In this document: one piece after another, positions 51,537 to 60,182 of the stretch
Numbering within the stretch: position 1 is the stretch's first letter
How the letters are laid out: every line of letters begins with the position of its first letter
Assembly: GCF_031845375.1 (NCBI RefSeq)
Contig: NZ_JAVREK010000015.1
Location: forward strand, 62,001 to 126,000
Direction of reading: 5' to 3'
Length of the DNA: 64,000 bases
Source of the DNA: Streptomonospora wellingtoniae
Lineage (GTDB): Bacteria > Actinomycetota > Actinomycetes > Streptosporangiales > Streptosporangiaceae
Notes under the pieces: generated by a model
The model's input: the letters and a program-made list of their open reading frames with translations, nothing else
What the model was told of the DNA's origin: nothing
Database searches by the model: none
Translations under genes and position numbers: made by a program

Positions 51537-51560
51537 GTGTTCTACGACGAGGAGGCGGGT

Positions 51561-52067
51561 ATGGCGGCGAGTCTGAAGAGGTGGTTCTACCGCGGCGGGC
51601 GGCCCAACCGGGCGGCGCGCACCATCGACGGGTGGACCGCCGCGCTCTACGCGCGCGGAATCGCCCCCGACCGCCTGGTCGTGCTGGAGGTACCCGGCCG
51701 GAGCACCGGCCGGACCATCGCGACGCCGCTCGTGATGGCCGTCGTCGGCGGCGAGCGCCACCTGGTGTCGATGCTCGGCGAGGGGTCGAACTGGGTGCGC
51801 AACGTCCGGGCGGCGGGCGGTGCCGCGGCGCTGCGCCACGGCCGCCGCGAGGAGGTGCGCCTTGAGGAGGTCGCGCCCGGCGAGCGCGCTCCTGTGCTGC
51901 GGGCCTACCTGCGGCGGGCGCCCAACGCCCGCGTGCACCTGCCCGTCTCGATGGACGCGCCGCCGGAGGAGTTCGCGCGCGTTGCCCCCCTCTACCCGGT
52001 CTTCCGCGTCACCGCCGCCAGCACCGGCACCACACGGCAGGCGCCGCCGGCGGCCGAGGCAGGGTAG
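51561..52067 (+). CDS. Deazaflavin (F420)-dependent nitroreductase-family protein
   Basis: 168 residues. VVLEVPGRSTGRTIATPLVM, GGERHLVSMLGEGSNWVRNVRAAG are the hallmark segments of the Ddn/PF04075 family, which uses reduced F420 to reduce quinones or xenobiotics. GAGGAGG lies 5 nt before ATG 51561; an upstream frame start at 51537 is rejected. Control by the divergent TetR regulator suggests induction by a small molecule. C-terminal ~20 residues are disordered. Confidence 0.88.
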   Translation: MAASLKRWFYRGGRPNRAARTIDGWTAALYARGIAPDRLVVLEVPGRSTGRTIATPLVMAVVGGERHLVSMLGEGSNWVRNVRAAGGAAALRHGRREEVRLEEVAPGERAPVLRAYLRRAPNARVHLPVSMDAPPEEFARVAPLYPVFRVTAASTGTTRQAPPAAEAG

Positions 52068-52176
52068 TCGGCGCCGCCGCCCGGAATCCGTTCCCAGGAG
52101 CGCTTCACAGTGCGCTTCCTGGATGGAGTCGCTCTTCAATCGACAGAAAACGTTACATTCGGGTCGTGGCGCCCTC

Positions 52177-52842
52177 CTACGCGGCCGCGTCGGTATCCGC
52201 TGCGGCCAGGCGGCCCCCGCGCAGCCGGAGGTGGTGGTGTGCCCTGCGCGCGGCCTGCGGGTCGTGCGTGGCGTGGACGACGGTCACTCCCTCGGCGCAC
52301 AGGTCCTCCAGGATGGCGGGTATCGCCTCCTGGGTCGCCGCGTCCAGGCCGGTGCCGGGCTCGTCTAGGAGCAGCAGGTCGGAGCGCTGCGCCAGCCCCT
52401 GGGCGAGCAGTGTGCGCTGCCGCTGGCCGCCCGAGAGGGAGCCCAGCGGGCGCGCGGCCAGGTCGGCGACGTCCAGGCGCTCCATGCACTCCGAGACGAT
52501 CGCCCGGTCCGCTGCGGTGAGCCGCCGCCACAGGCCCCGGTGCGCCCACCGCCCCATGGCCACGGCCTCCCGCACGGTCACCGGTAGGGAGTCGGGGACC
52601 GCGCTGTGCTGGACCACCAGAGCCGGCCGCTCGGTGTGGAACCGCTCGACCGCGCCTGCGGCGGGGGCGTGCACCCCCGCGACGACTCCCAGCAGCGTCG
52701 ACTTGCCCGACCCGTTGGCTCCCAGCAGTGCTGTCACCCGGTGCGCCGGCACGGCCGCGGTCACCTCGCGAAGGACGGTCGCAGGGCCGTAGGCCGCGCT
52801 GACCGTGTGCAGCGCGACGGCGGTGTGTGTGCTGTGCTGCAC
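52177..52842 (-). CDS. aztA: Zinc ABC transporter ATP-binding protein
   Basis: 221 residues. Walker A LLGANGSGKSTLLG, Q-loop VVQHSAVPDSLPVTV, signature LGSLSGGQRQRTLLAQ, Walker B LLLLDEPGTG and switch His in HATHDP. The short size and metal-type Q-loop fit ZnuC/AztA. GTG start with GGAGG upstream. Divergent from the permease gene across a Zur-like box, so all parts of the importer can share one regulator. Confidence 0.9.
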   Translation of the reverse strand: MQHSTHTAVALHTVSAAYGPATVLREVTAAVPAHRVTALLGANGSGKSTLLGVVAGVHAPAAGAVERFHTERPALVVQHSAVPDSLPVTVREAVAMGRWAHRGLWRRLTAADRAIVSECMERLDVADLAARPLGSLSGGQRQRTLLAQGLAQRSDLLLLDEPGTGLDAATQEAIPAILEDLCAEGVTVVHATHDPQAARRAHHHLRLRGGRLAAADTDAAA

Positions 52843-52861
52843 ATTGCCTCCATATTGACAT

Positions 52862-52876
52862 TGATAATCATTTTCA
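52862..52876. promoter_or_regulatory. Zur-box-like palindrome
   Basis: TGATAATCATTTTCA is an imperfect inverted repeat matching the actinobacterial Zur consensus TGAAAATSATTTTCA at most positions. It lies midway between the divergent ATPase and permease starts (20 bp and 16 bp away), as expected for zinc-responsive repression. Confidence 0.75.
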
Positions 52877-52891
52877 TTGTACGGTCATCGC

Positions 52892-53797
52892 ATGGACTGG
52901 TTGACCGAACCGTTCGCGGTGGCCTTCGTCGCGCGGGCCCTGCTGGCGGGACTCCTGGTCGCGAGCGCCTGCGCTCTCGCCGGGACCTGGGTGGTGCTGC
53001 GCGGCATGGCGTTCCTCGGCGACGCGATGGCGCACGGCATGCTGCCCGGGGTGGCGCTGGCGTCGCTGCTGGGCGGCAGCCTGTTCCTCGGCGCCGCGGC
53101 CAGCGCCGCCGCGATGGCCCTGGGCGTCGCCGCCGTGACCCGCTGGTCCCGGATCTCCCAGGACACCGGCATCGGGCTGCTGTTCGTCGGAATGCTCTCG
53201 CTGGGCGTGATCATCGTGTCCTACTCGCAGTCCTTCGCGGTCGACCTCACCGGGTTCCTCTTCGGCGACGTGCTGGCCGTGCGCCCCCGCGACCTCCTCG
53301 TGCTCGCCCTGGCGGCGGCCGCCGCCGCGGCGGTGTCCCTGCTCGGCCACCGCGCGTTCGTCGCCCTGGCCTTCGACCCCCGCAAGGCCCGGACGCTGGG
53401 CCTGGGCCCGCGCGCGGCCCACGCGGCGATGCTCGGCCTGGTCACCCTCGCGATCGTGGCGTCCTTCCACGTCGTGGGCACCCTGCTGGTCTTCGGACTG
53501 CTGATCGCGCCCCCCGCGGCGATGGCGCTGTGGGCCCGGCGGATCCCCGTGGTCATGCTCGGCGCCGCCCTCATCGGATCGACGGCGACCTTCGCCGGCC
53601 TGCTCGTCTCCTGGCACCTGGGAACCGCGGCCGGCGCGACCGTCGCGGCGACCGCCGTGGTCGTGTTCTTCCTCTCGGCTCTGGCGGCGCGCGTGCGCGA
53701 CCTGCGCCCCGGTGCCGCGCCGCCCCCCTCTGAACCGCCCCCCGGCACGACAGGACACCCGACCGCCCCCGAACAGGAGTACGAGTTCACACGATGA
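52892..53797 (+). CDS. aztB: Zinc ABC transporter permease
   Basis: 301 residues with about eight hydrophobic helices, ABC-3 family: SACALAGTWVVLRGMAFLGDAMAHGMLPGVAL is the family-typical N-terminal part and FDPRKARTLGLGPR the cytoplasmic coupling segment. A Pro-rich tail follows. ATG 52892 is preferred over TTG 52877, which would lie at the end of the Zur-like box. It overlaps the next gene by 4 nt (ATGA). Confidence 0.9.
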   Translation: MDWLTEPFAVAFVARALLAGLLVASACALAGTWVVLRGMAFLGDAMAHGMLPGVALASLLGGSLFLGAAASAAAMALGVAAVTRWSRISQDTGIGLLFVGMLSLGVIIVSYSQSFAVDLTGFLFGDVLAVRPRDLLVLALAAAAAAAVSLLGHRAFVALAFDPRKARTLGLGPRAAHAAMLGLVTLAIVASFHVVGTLLVFGLLIAPPAAMALWARRIPVVMLGAALIGSTATFAGLLVSWHLGTAAGATVAATAVVVFFLSALAARVRDLRPGAAPPPSEPPPGTTGHPTAPEQEYEFTR

Positions 53798-54996
53798 TGG
53801 GAAGCAGATTCAGAGCGGCCCTGACCCTGGCCGCCGGCGGGCTGATGGCCGCGGGATGCGGCGCGGGCGCGGCCGAGCCGTCCGGCGGCGGGGAGTCCGC
53901 GCCGTCCGCCCCGCACGGCCGCGTCGAAGGCGCCCAGGAGGCTGCGGAGCCCCAGCGGCGGCTGGTCCTGGCCGACACCTCGGCCGGCTCCCTGCACACG
54001 GTCGACCCCGCCACCGAGAAGGCCGCCGGGGTCGGCAAGGCCGGCGAGGCGGCGGGAGCAGAGGTGGCCGCGACCGACGGCCGCTTCGCCTACTTCTCCT
54101 CCGGCGGCGCGGCCACCGTCCTCGACAGCGGCGCCTGGACCGTCGACCACGGCGACCACGTGCACTACTACACGTCCGAGCCCGCAGTCCTCGGCGAGGT
54201 CGCCGCCGGCGGCGGTCTGCGCGCCGCGGCGGACACGGCCGTCAGCGCCCTCGCCTCCGAGGCGGGGATCCGCATCCTCGACCGTGCGGCCCTGGAGGAC
54301 GGCGAGGTCGCCCGCACCGCCGCAGGGCTCGACGGCGCGACCGCCCTGCCCTACGGAAGGCGGCTGGTGGTGGTCGGCGAGGACGGCGCCGTGCGCGTCT
54401 TCGGCCGTTCCGGGGAGTCCGCCTCGGCCGGCATCGCCGAGGACTGCCCCGACCCGCGCGGCCAGGCGGTGACCCGGCGCGGCGCGGTCGTCGGCTGCTC
54501 CGACGGCGCCCTGGTGGTGACCGGCGAGGGCGCCTCCCTGGAGGCCGAGAAGATCCCCTACCCCGACGAGGGGGCCGGACCCGTCCGCTCGTTCCATCAC
54601 CGCCCGCAAGCCCCGGTGCTCGCCGGGGCGGCGGGCGGCGACGGCGTATGGGTGCTCGACGTCGGAGCGGGGGAGTGGAGCCTGCTCGACGCCGGCCCCG
54701 CCGCGGCAGTGAGCGCGGCGGGCGAGCAGATGCCGGTCCTGGTCCTGGGCGAGGACGGGCGGCTGAGCGCCTACGACTCCGCGACCGGCGAGCGGACCGC
54801 GCGCAACCGCCTCATGGACGCAGAGACCGCGGGCGCCTCCCCGGCGCCGGCCCTCACGATCGACACCGGCCGCGCCTACGTCAACGACCCCGCGGCCGAC
54901 GCCGTCTACGAGGTCGACTACAACGACGACCTGCGCCTGGCCCGCACCTTCGAACTCGAGTTCAGCCCCGACCTGATGGTGGAGACGGGGTGGTGA
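53794..54996 (+). CDS. aztD: AztD-like zinc chaperone lipoprotein, divergent copy
   Basis: About 400 residues. Lipobox MAAGC near residue 25 implies a lipid-anchored exported protein. Repeated short beta units suggest the beta-propeller fold of AztD, the periplasmic zinc chaperone that passes zinc to AztC. It carries VDHGDHVHYY (His119, Asp121, His122, His124), an HxDHxH arrangement. Compared with the second copy downstream, the CPxxHGEA motif reads CPDPRGQA (His replaced by Arg222) and the HPHHG motif is absent. Start overlaps the permease stop; its own stop overlaps the aztC start. Confidence 0.8.
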   Translation: MMGSRFRAALTLAAGGLMAAGCGAGAAEPSGGGESAPSAPHGRVEGAQEAAEPQRRLVLADTSAGSLHTVDPATEKAAGVGKAGEAAGAEVAATDGRFAYFSSGGAATVLDSGAWTVDHGDHVHYYTSEPAVLGEVAAGGGLRAAADTAVSALASEAGIRILDRAALEDGEVARTAAGLDGATALPYGRRLVVVGEDGAVRVFGRSGESASAGIAEDCPDPRGQAVTRRGAVVGCSDGALVVTGEGASLEAEKIPYPDEGAGPVRSFHHRPQAPVLAGAAGGDGVWVLDVGAGEWSLLDAGPAAAVSAAGEQMPVLVLGEDGRLSAYDSATGERTARNRLMDAETAGASPAPALTIDTGRAYVNDPAADAVYEVDYNDDLRLARTFELEFSPDLMVETGW

Positions 54997-55994
54997 GCGC
55001 GATGCCCGCGAAGCCGCGGTCCCCGCTCCCGGCGCCCGCAGGCGACCGGCGGCGGCGACGGCCCCGCCGCTCCGTCCGGCGCGCGGGCGCCGTCCTGTGG
55101 GCGGTGCTGCTCGTGCTCGCACCGGCTGCGCTGTCGGGGTGCTCGGCACTCGGTGCGGAGCGCTCCGGGATCGTCGTCACCACCAACATCCTCGGCGACG
55201 TCGTGCGCAACGTCGTCGGCGACCAAGCCGAGGTCACCGTGCTGATGGGCCCCAACGCCGACCCGCACTCCTTCGGCGTCTCCGCCCGGCAGGCCGCCGA
55301 ACTCCAGGACGCCGAACTGGTCGTCTACAACGGCCTCGGCCTGGAGGAGGGCGTGCTGCGCAACGTCGAGGCGGCCGAGGAGTCGGGCGCCCCCGCCCTC
55401 GCCGTCGCCGAGGGCGTCGACCCGATCGACTTCTCCGGCGGGGACACCGCCGGTGAGCCCGACCCGCACTTCTGGACCGACCCGGTCCGCGTGGAACGGG
55501 CCGCCGGACTCATCGCCGGCGAGGTCGCGGAAAGCGTCGACGGCGTCGACGCCGAGGCGGTGCGCGCCAACGCCGAGGACTACCGCCGACGGGTGGACCG
55601 GCTGCACGCGCGGGCCGAGGAGCGCTTCGCCGCGATACCGCCGGAGCGGCGCAAGCTCGTCACCGATCACCATGTCTTCGGCTACCTGGCCCAGCGCTAC
55701 GGCTTCGAGGTCGTCGGCGCGGTGATCCCCAGCGGCACCACGCTGGCCTCGCCGAGCAGCTCCGACCTGAAGTCCCTGGCCGACGCCGTCCGCGAGGCCG
55801 GCGTCCCCGCGGTCTTCGCCGACGCCTCCGAACCCGACCGCCTCGCCCGGGTGATGGCCGAGGAGGCCGGGGTCGACGTCGAGGTGGTGCCACTGCACTC
55901 GGAGTCCCTGACCGCCGAGGGCGGGGGAGCCGCGACCTACCTGCAGATGGCCCGCAGCAACACCGACGACATCGCCGACGCCCTCTCCGGCTGA
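54993..55994 (+). CDS. aztC: Zinc-binding ABC solute-binding lipoprotein (AztC/ZnuA type)
   Basis: 333 residues, cluster A-I metal-binding protein. Lipobox LSGC follows a basic N-terminus. Probable zinc ligands are His92 (NADPHSFG), His159 (PDPHFWTDP), His226 (TDHHVFGYLA) and Asp277 (FADASEPDRL). It lacks the long His-rich loop of ZnuA, as AztC does. GTG 54993 overlaps the previous stop (GTGA) with GGAG 8 nt upstream. Lies between two AztD-like genes. Confidence 0.9.
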   Translation: MSAMPAKPRSPLPAPAGDRRRRRPRRSVRRAGAVLWAVLLVLAPAALSGCSALGAERSGIVVTTNILGDVVRNVVGDQAEVTVLMGPNADPHSFGVSARQAAELQDAELVVYNGLGLEEGVLRNVEAAEESGAPALAVAEGVDPIDFSGGDTAGEPDPHFWTDPVRVERAAGLIAGEVAESVDGVDAEAVRANAEDYRRRVDRLHARAEERFAAIPPERRKLVTDHHVFGYLAQRYGFEVVGAVIPSGTTLASPSSSDLKSLADAVREAGVPAVFADASEPDRLARVMAEEAGVDVEVVPLHSESLTAEGGGAATYLQMARSNTDDIADALSG

Positions 55995-56109
55995 GCGGCC
56001 CGCAGCCGCTCCGCCCCGAGCCCCTCGGAGATCCCCGCACCCCCCGCACCCCCCGCACGAACGGGCGGCCCGAGCGGCCCCCGCCCCCTCGATGAAACGG
56101 AAGGAAACC

Positions 56110-57306
56110 ATGCGAGAAGAACGAGGACGACCGCGCCGGCGCCGACCCGGCGCGGCGCTGTCGGCGCCGGCTGCCGTCGCGGCCCTCAGCCTGGCCGCGA
56201 CCGCGTGCGGCCAGTCCGGCGGCGCGGACGGCGGCGCAGAGGAGGCCGCTGACACGGCCGCCAAGGTGGACGGCGCCCTCGCCGCCACCTACGACGGCGG
56301 CGTCTACGTGATCGACGGCACGACGCTGGAGGTCGTCGAGGACGTCCCGCTGGACGGGTTCAACCGGCTCAACCCGGCGGGCGACGGTCGGCACGTGCTC
56401 GTGTCGACGTCCTCGGGCTTCCGCGTCCTCGACGCCGCAGGCGCCGAGCTGACCGGCGCCGTGTTCGAGGCGTCCGAGCCCGGACACGTCGTGCGCCACG
56501 CCGGCAAGACGGTCCTGTTCGCCGACGGCACCGGCGAGGTGACCGTCTTCGACCCCGGCGAGCTGGGGGAGGGGCTGCCCGAGGCCGAGACCAGCACCAC
56601 CGAGCACCCCCACCACGGAGTCGCGGTCGCGCTGGAGGACGGCGGGCTGGCGACGACCATGGGAAACGAGGAGGAGCGGACCGGCGTCCGAATTCTCGGC
56701 GCCGGCGGAGAGGAGACCGCCCGCAACGGGAAGTGCCCCGGCGTGCACGGCGAGGCGACCGCACGGGGCGGAGCGCTGCTCTTCGGCTGCGAGGACGGGG
56801 CGCTGGTCTACTCCGACGGCGGGTTCGCCAAGATCGGCGTCCCGGACGACTACGGCCGCATCGGCAACCAGGCCGGGCACAAGGACTCCCGCTACGTGCT
56901 GGGCGACTACAAGACCGACCCCGAAACCGAGCTGGAGCGGCCCGAGCGGGTTTCCATCCTGGACACCGCGGAGCACACGCTTGAGCTCGTCGACCTGGGC
57001 ACCAGCTACAGCTTCCGGTCCCTGGGCCGGGGCCCCGACGGCGAGGCGCTGGTGCTGGGAACCGACGGCGCGATCCACGTGATCGACCCCGCCTCCGCCG
57101 AGGTCACCGACTCCTTCCCGGTCTTGGGCGAGTGGCGGGAGCCCTTGGAGTGGCAGGAGCCGCGTCCGACGCTGTTCGTGCGCGGCGGCACCGCCTACGT
57201 GACCGACCCGGGTGAGAAGCGGCTCTACGCCGTCGACCTCGGTTCCGGCAAGGTGCGCAAGGAGGCCGCGCTGCCCGAGGCGGCCAACGAGCTCACCGGG
57301 ATCTGA
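56110..57306 (+). CDS. aztD: AztD-like zinc chaperone lipoprotein, canonical-looking copy
   Basis: 398 residues, exported lipoprotein (lipobox ATAC near residue 30). EPGHVVRHAGKTVLFADG, EHPHHGVAVAL (His166, His168, His169) and CPGVHGEA (Cys209, His213) are motifs I associate with AztD proteins; GCEDGALVY follows. It lies 115 nt after aztC and has its own Shine-Dalgarno GGAAGGA; ATG 56092 is rejected for lack of one. Together with the copy at 53794, two chaperones flank a single binding protein, possibly with different zinc sources or affinities. Confidence 0.85.
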   Translation: MREERGRPRRRRPGAALSAPAAVAALSLAATACGQSGGADGGAEEAADTAAKVDGALAATYDGGVYVIDGTTLEVVEDVPLDGFNRLNPAGDGRHVLVSTSSGFRVLDAAGAELTGAVFEASEPGHVVRHAGKTVLFADGTGEVTVFDPGELGEGLPEAETSTTEHPHHGVAVALEDGGLATTMGNEEERTGVRILGAGGEETARNGKCPGVHGEATARGGALLFGCEDGALVYSDGGFAKIGVPDDYGRIGNQAGHKDSRYVLGDYKTDPETELERPERVSILDTAEHTLELVDLGTSYSFRSLGRGPDGEALVLGTDGAIHVIDPASAEVTDSFPVLGEWREPLEWQEPRPTLFVRGGTAYVTDPGEKRLYAVDLGSGKVRKEAALPEAANELTGI

Positions 57307-57385
57307 GGGGGCGAGGGTGCGGCGTCACCATGCAGACCGCTCCCACCGCTTGCCGCCTCTCCGCGGACGCGATGGACGCGTAGAG

Positions 57386-57451
57386 CCCGTTGATCGTGTA
57401 GCTATCGTGAAGGAAAACGATTTCCGTTTGCGATAGCTACAAGATCGACGG
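57386..57451. repeat. Dispersed palindromic repeat, copy 6 (forward orientation)
   Basis: CCCGTTGATCGTGTAGCTATCG and CGATAGCTACAAGATCGACGG enclose GGAAAACGATTTCC. Between convergent aztD and the MFS permease gene. Its inner right flank (GTTTG) matches copy 2 exactly, showing a common ancestor in both orientations. Confidence 0.92.
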
Positions 57452-57546
57452 TGATGTGGCCGGTGGCCCGCGCGCAGGGGCGCGCGCACGTGCGAGGGCC
57501 CGCCGGCGCACGTGCGCCGGCGGGCCCACGCGGGTGCCGAGCCGGG

Positions 57547-58923
57547 TCAGGCCGCCTCGGCCGTCGCGGCGGCGGCCAGCCGCTTCTCGCCCGGGTCGCT
57601 GGGGTCCTTGAGCCGTGTGGACAGCACGGCGACCGCCAGGTACATGCAGCTGAAGATCACCGCGACACCGCCGCCGCCGACCAGCGGGTAGGCCAGGGTG
57701 ACCACCATGGGGCCGACGAAGGCGGCGCCGCCCGCACCGAAGTTCAGGATCGCCAGCGACGCGCCCTTGTCCTTGTGCTGGACCATCGACGGCATCAGGG
57801 CCGATAGCGGGACGAACCCAGCCAGCAGCACACCGTAGACGCAGCCCAGCGCGATGGTCAGCCCGAAGCTCTCGGTGGCCACCGCCGTGAAGTACCACAG
57901 GGGCGTGGCAGCGGCGCAGCCCAGGCAGCCGAAGAACGTCACGGTGCGGCGCCAGCCGAAGTAGTCGCCGAACACGCCGAAGAACAGGTTGGCGGCGATG
58001 TTGGAGCCGTAGGCGGCCGCGGTCAGTGTGGCGATCTGGGCCAGGCTGAGGAAGCCGTCGTTGCCGCCCGCGCTGCCGAGCGTGAACGGGAACATCGCGA
58101 AGAACCCGTACTGGGGCGCGGTGTTGACGATGCGCACCAGCCCGCCCGCCAGCGTGCGGCGGTCGCGCCAGAGGATGTCGACGCCCTCCAGCAGCCTGCG
58201 GTAGCTGGTGGGGTCGGCGACCGACTCGTCGGCGATGGGCTTGAGGCCGTTGGGCTCGCGCACGGCGAAGGAGCCCAGCACGCCGCCGACGGCGACCAGC
58301 ACCAGCGACAGGACGAGCGTGTCGTAGAGCGAGAAGCCCAGCGGCCCGATCGCGAGCGCCGCCACTCCGGCGCCCAGCGTGGGCAGGCCGCCGGTGAAGG
58401 CGAACCAGAACCAGCCGGCGACCGAGCCGCGCATGCGCTCGGGGCTGGTGGTCTGCGCCCAGACCAGGAAGGCGAAGGCGAAGAGCGGATAGGCGAAGCC
58501 GCGGATGCCGTAGACGGTCACGATGAACGCGAAGTTCTGGGAGGGGATGGCGGCGAACAGGAAGATCGCCTCGAAGACGACCCACCACGCGGCGCCCAGC
58601 CAGATCACGCGGCGCGGGCCCCAGATCGCCGAGAGGGTGCCCGACAGCCACGACGCCAGCATGACGGCGACACCGTAGACGGTGACGGTGGCGAAGGTCG
58701 CCTGCTCGCCGGCGAGGCCGCCGCCGTCGGGCTGCTGAAGGTAGTCGGTGAGGTAGCTGATCTCGACGCCGTCGCCGACCATGTAGATCAGCACGGCGAC
58801 GAATCCCCAGAAGAGCGGCTTGGGGATGCCGATCCGCTCGATGCCGCTCAGCGGTCTCGATGCGGGGTCGGTCTGGCTGGCGGGCGGGTGCTGCGGCTGA
58901 CGGGACGTCGCCGGCTCTTTCAT
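57547..58923 (-). CDS. MFS permease, RbtT/DalT/CsbX polyol type
   Basis: 458 residues, twelve predicted helices. PLFWGFVAVLIYMVGDGVEISYLTDYL matches the start of polyol permeases of this group, followed by YGIRGFAYPLFAFAFLVW. GAGGAGA lies 5-6 nt before ATG 58923; the longer upstream frame is rejected. Likely imports a sugar alcohol or tetrose-type sugar for the catabolic genes on the other side of the DeoR gene. Upstream lies the DeoR-type operator. Confidence 0.88.
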   Translation of the reverse strand: MKEPATSRQPQHPPASQTDPASRPLSGIERIGIPKPLFWGFVAVLIYMVGDGVEISYLTDYLQQPDGGGLAGEQATFATVTVYGVAVMLASWLSGTLSAIWGPRRVIWLGAAWWVVFEAIFLFAAIPSQNFAFIVTVYGIRGFAYPLFAFAFLVWAQTTSPERMRGSVAGWFWFAFTGGLPTLGAGVAALAIGPLGFSLYDTLVLSLVLVAVGGVLGSFAVREPNGLKPIADESVADPTSYRRLLEGVDILWRDRRTLAGGLVRIVNTAPQYGFFAMFPFTLGSAGGNDGFLSLAQIATLTAAAYGSNIAANLFFGVFGDYFGWRRTVTFFGCLGCAAATPLWYFTAVATESFGLTIALGCVYGVLLAGFVPLSALMPSMVQHKDKGASLAILNFGAGGAAFVGPMVVTLAYPLVGGGGVAVIFSCMYLAVAVLSTRLKDPSDPGEKRLAAAATAEAA

Positions 58924-59236
58924 GGTCTCTCCTCGCAGGGGGTGGGATCCGCCCGCCGCGCTGGGCGGAACTGGAGGTCCGGAGTCGTCCGGCGCGTCCC
59001 AGCGCACCCTCGGTGCGGGCGGATTGGCGGTGCCTCGCCCCACGCACCGCCGGCCGCGGGCGGGCCGGGTGCGGGGCGGCGTGCGGGTGTGCGGGCCGAG
59101 GCCCGAGCACAAGCCGAGTCCCCGCATCCGCGCGGCACCGCGACCTGCGTCGGTATCGGCTCCGCGCGTGATCCGGGTCTCACCTTCGCCACACGAGGAA
59201 ACATAACTTGCGTGAATTTAACACGCAAGACGTTAA
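58924..59236. other. 313-bp gap between permease and DeoR genes
   Basis: GC-rich sequence without a credible ORF, ending in an A+T-rich block (59190-59240) that contains the inverted repeat listed next, close to the DeoR gene stop. Confidence 0.6.
59207..59229. promoter_or_regulatory. DeoR-type operator, site 1
   Basis: CTTGCGTG and CACGCAAG form a perfect 8-bp inverted repeat with a 7-nt A+T spacer. The half TTGCGT...TTAACACG recurs at 60183-60200, linking both sites to the DeoR protein. It is upstream of the permease gene. Confidence 0.65.
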
Positions 59237-60028
59237 CTAGTGATTCGTCGTTGCGACCTCGACCTCCACGCGGTCCCGCAGCTCGGCGAGGAGGGCGGGA
59301 TCGACGCCGTCGTCGACGATCACGCGGTCGTAGGAGTCGACCGGCGCCAGGTGGTGCAGAGCGGTGCGCGGCATCTTGCTGGAGTCCATGAGCAGCACCT
59401 TGGTGGCGGCCGCGGCGAGCATGGCCCGCTTGACCACGACGATCTCCTGCTCCTGGTGGTAGGTCATCGCCGCCGTCATGGCCGAGGTGCTGAGGAACGC
59501 GGTGTCGACGCTGACCGAGGCGATGGCCTCGGTGCACGGCAGGCCGTTGAAGGAGTCGTGGGTGCGGAAGTAGTCGCCGCCCAGCGCTATGAGCCGGACG
59601 TCCTTCATGGCGCACACCTCGTCGATGGTGCGGCGGTAGTTGGTGACCACGGTCAGCGGCGCGAGCGGCTCCAGCAGTGTCGCGAGCTGCAGTGCGGTGG
59701 TGGAGTCGTCCAGCATGACCGAGCCGCCCGGCTCGACGAGCTCCACGGCGCGGGCTGCGATGGCGCGCTTCTGGTCGATGCGCGCGTTCAGGCGGTACTC
59801 GGCGTCGCTTTCGAAGACGGTGGACGGCTGGGCCGATACCCCGCCGCGGAACTTGCGCAGCAGGCCCCGCCGTGCCAGCTCGTCGAGGTCGCGGTGCACC
59901 GTCATAACACTGACGCCGGTCAGCTCGGCCAGCTCGACCGCCGTCGCGGACCCCTGCTTGGCGACGAACTCGGCGATGGACTGCTGGCGAGCTTCCTGGG
60001 GGCGGGCTTCGCCGCGTCGGGCGCTCAT
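59237..60028 (-). CDS. DeoR/GlpR-family transcriptional regulator
   Basis: 263 residues. N-terminal HTH_DeoR (AVELAELTGVSVMTVHRDLDELARRGLLRKFRGG) and a C-terminal DeoRC sugar-phosphate sensor (VMLDDSTTALQLATLL, LIALGGDYFRTHDSFNG, MDSSKM). GAGGA and AGGGG precede ATG 60028. It sits between the permease and the catabolic operon, with matching operator-like repeats on both sides. Confidence 0.92.
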   Translation of the reverse strand: MSARRGEARPQEARQQSIAEFVAKQGSATAVELAELTGVSVMTVHRDLDELARRGLLRKFRGGVSAQPSTVFESDAEYRLNARIDQKRAIAARAVELVEPGGSVMLDDSTTALQLATLLEPLAPLTVVTNYRRTIDEVCAMKDVRLIALGGDYFRTHDSFNGLPCTEAIASVSVDTAFLSTSAMTAAMTYHQEQEIVVVKRAMLAAAATKVLLMDSSKMPRTALHHLAPVDSYDRVIVDDGVDPALLAELRDRVEVEVATTNH

Positions 60029-60182
60029 GGGACCCCTGTCCTCGGTGTCGGCCGTGTGCTGGATGCTGTACTGCTCCTCCGACGCTAGCGGAGCAGCTCC
60101 GCGCCCCGGAGGCAACAGGGGCGGGCTCGCGGGCGCCGCCGACCGGAGAGATAACACTGGGGCATGGCTTAATAACTTCCAT

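Noticed and set aside
52140..52176. AAAACGTTACATT stretch downstream of the oxidoreductase as a promoter
   Set aside because: It lies at a convergent junction with no gene it could drive; no matching -35 element.
6732..57451. The six repeats as a CRISPR array
   Set aside because: Copies are 7-18 kb apart, palindromic and in both orientations, with no regularly spaced spacers and no cas genes.
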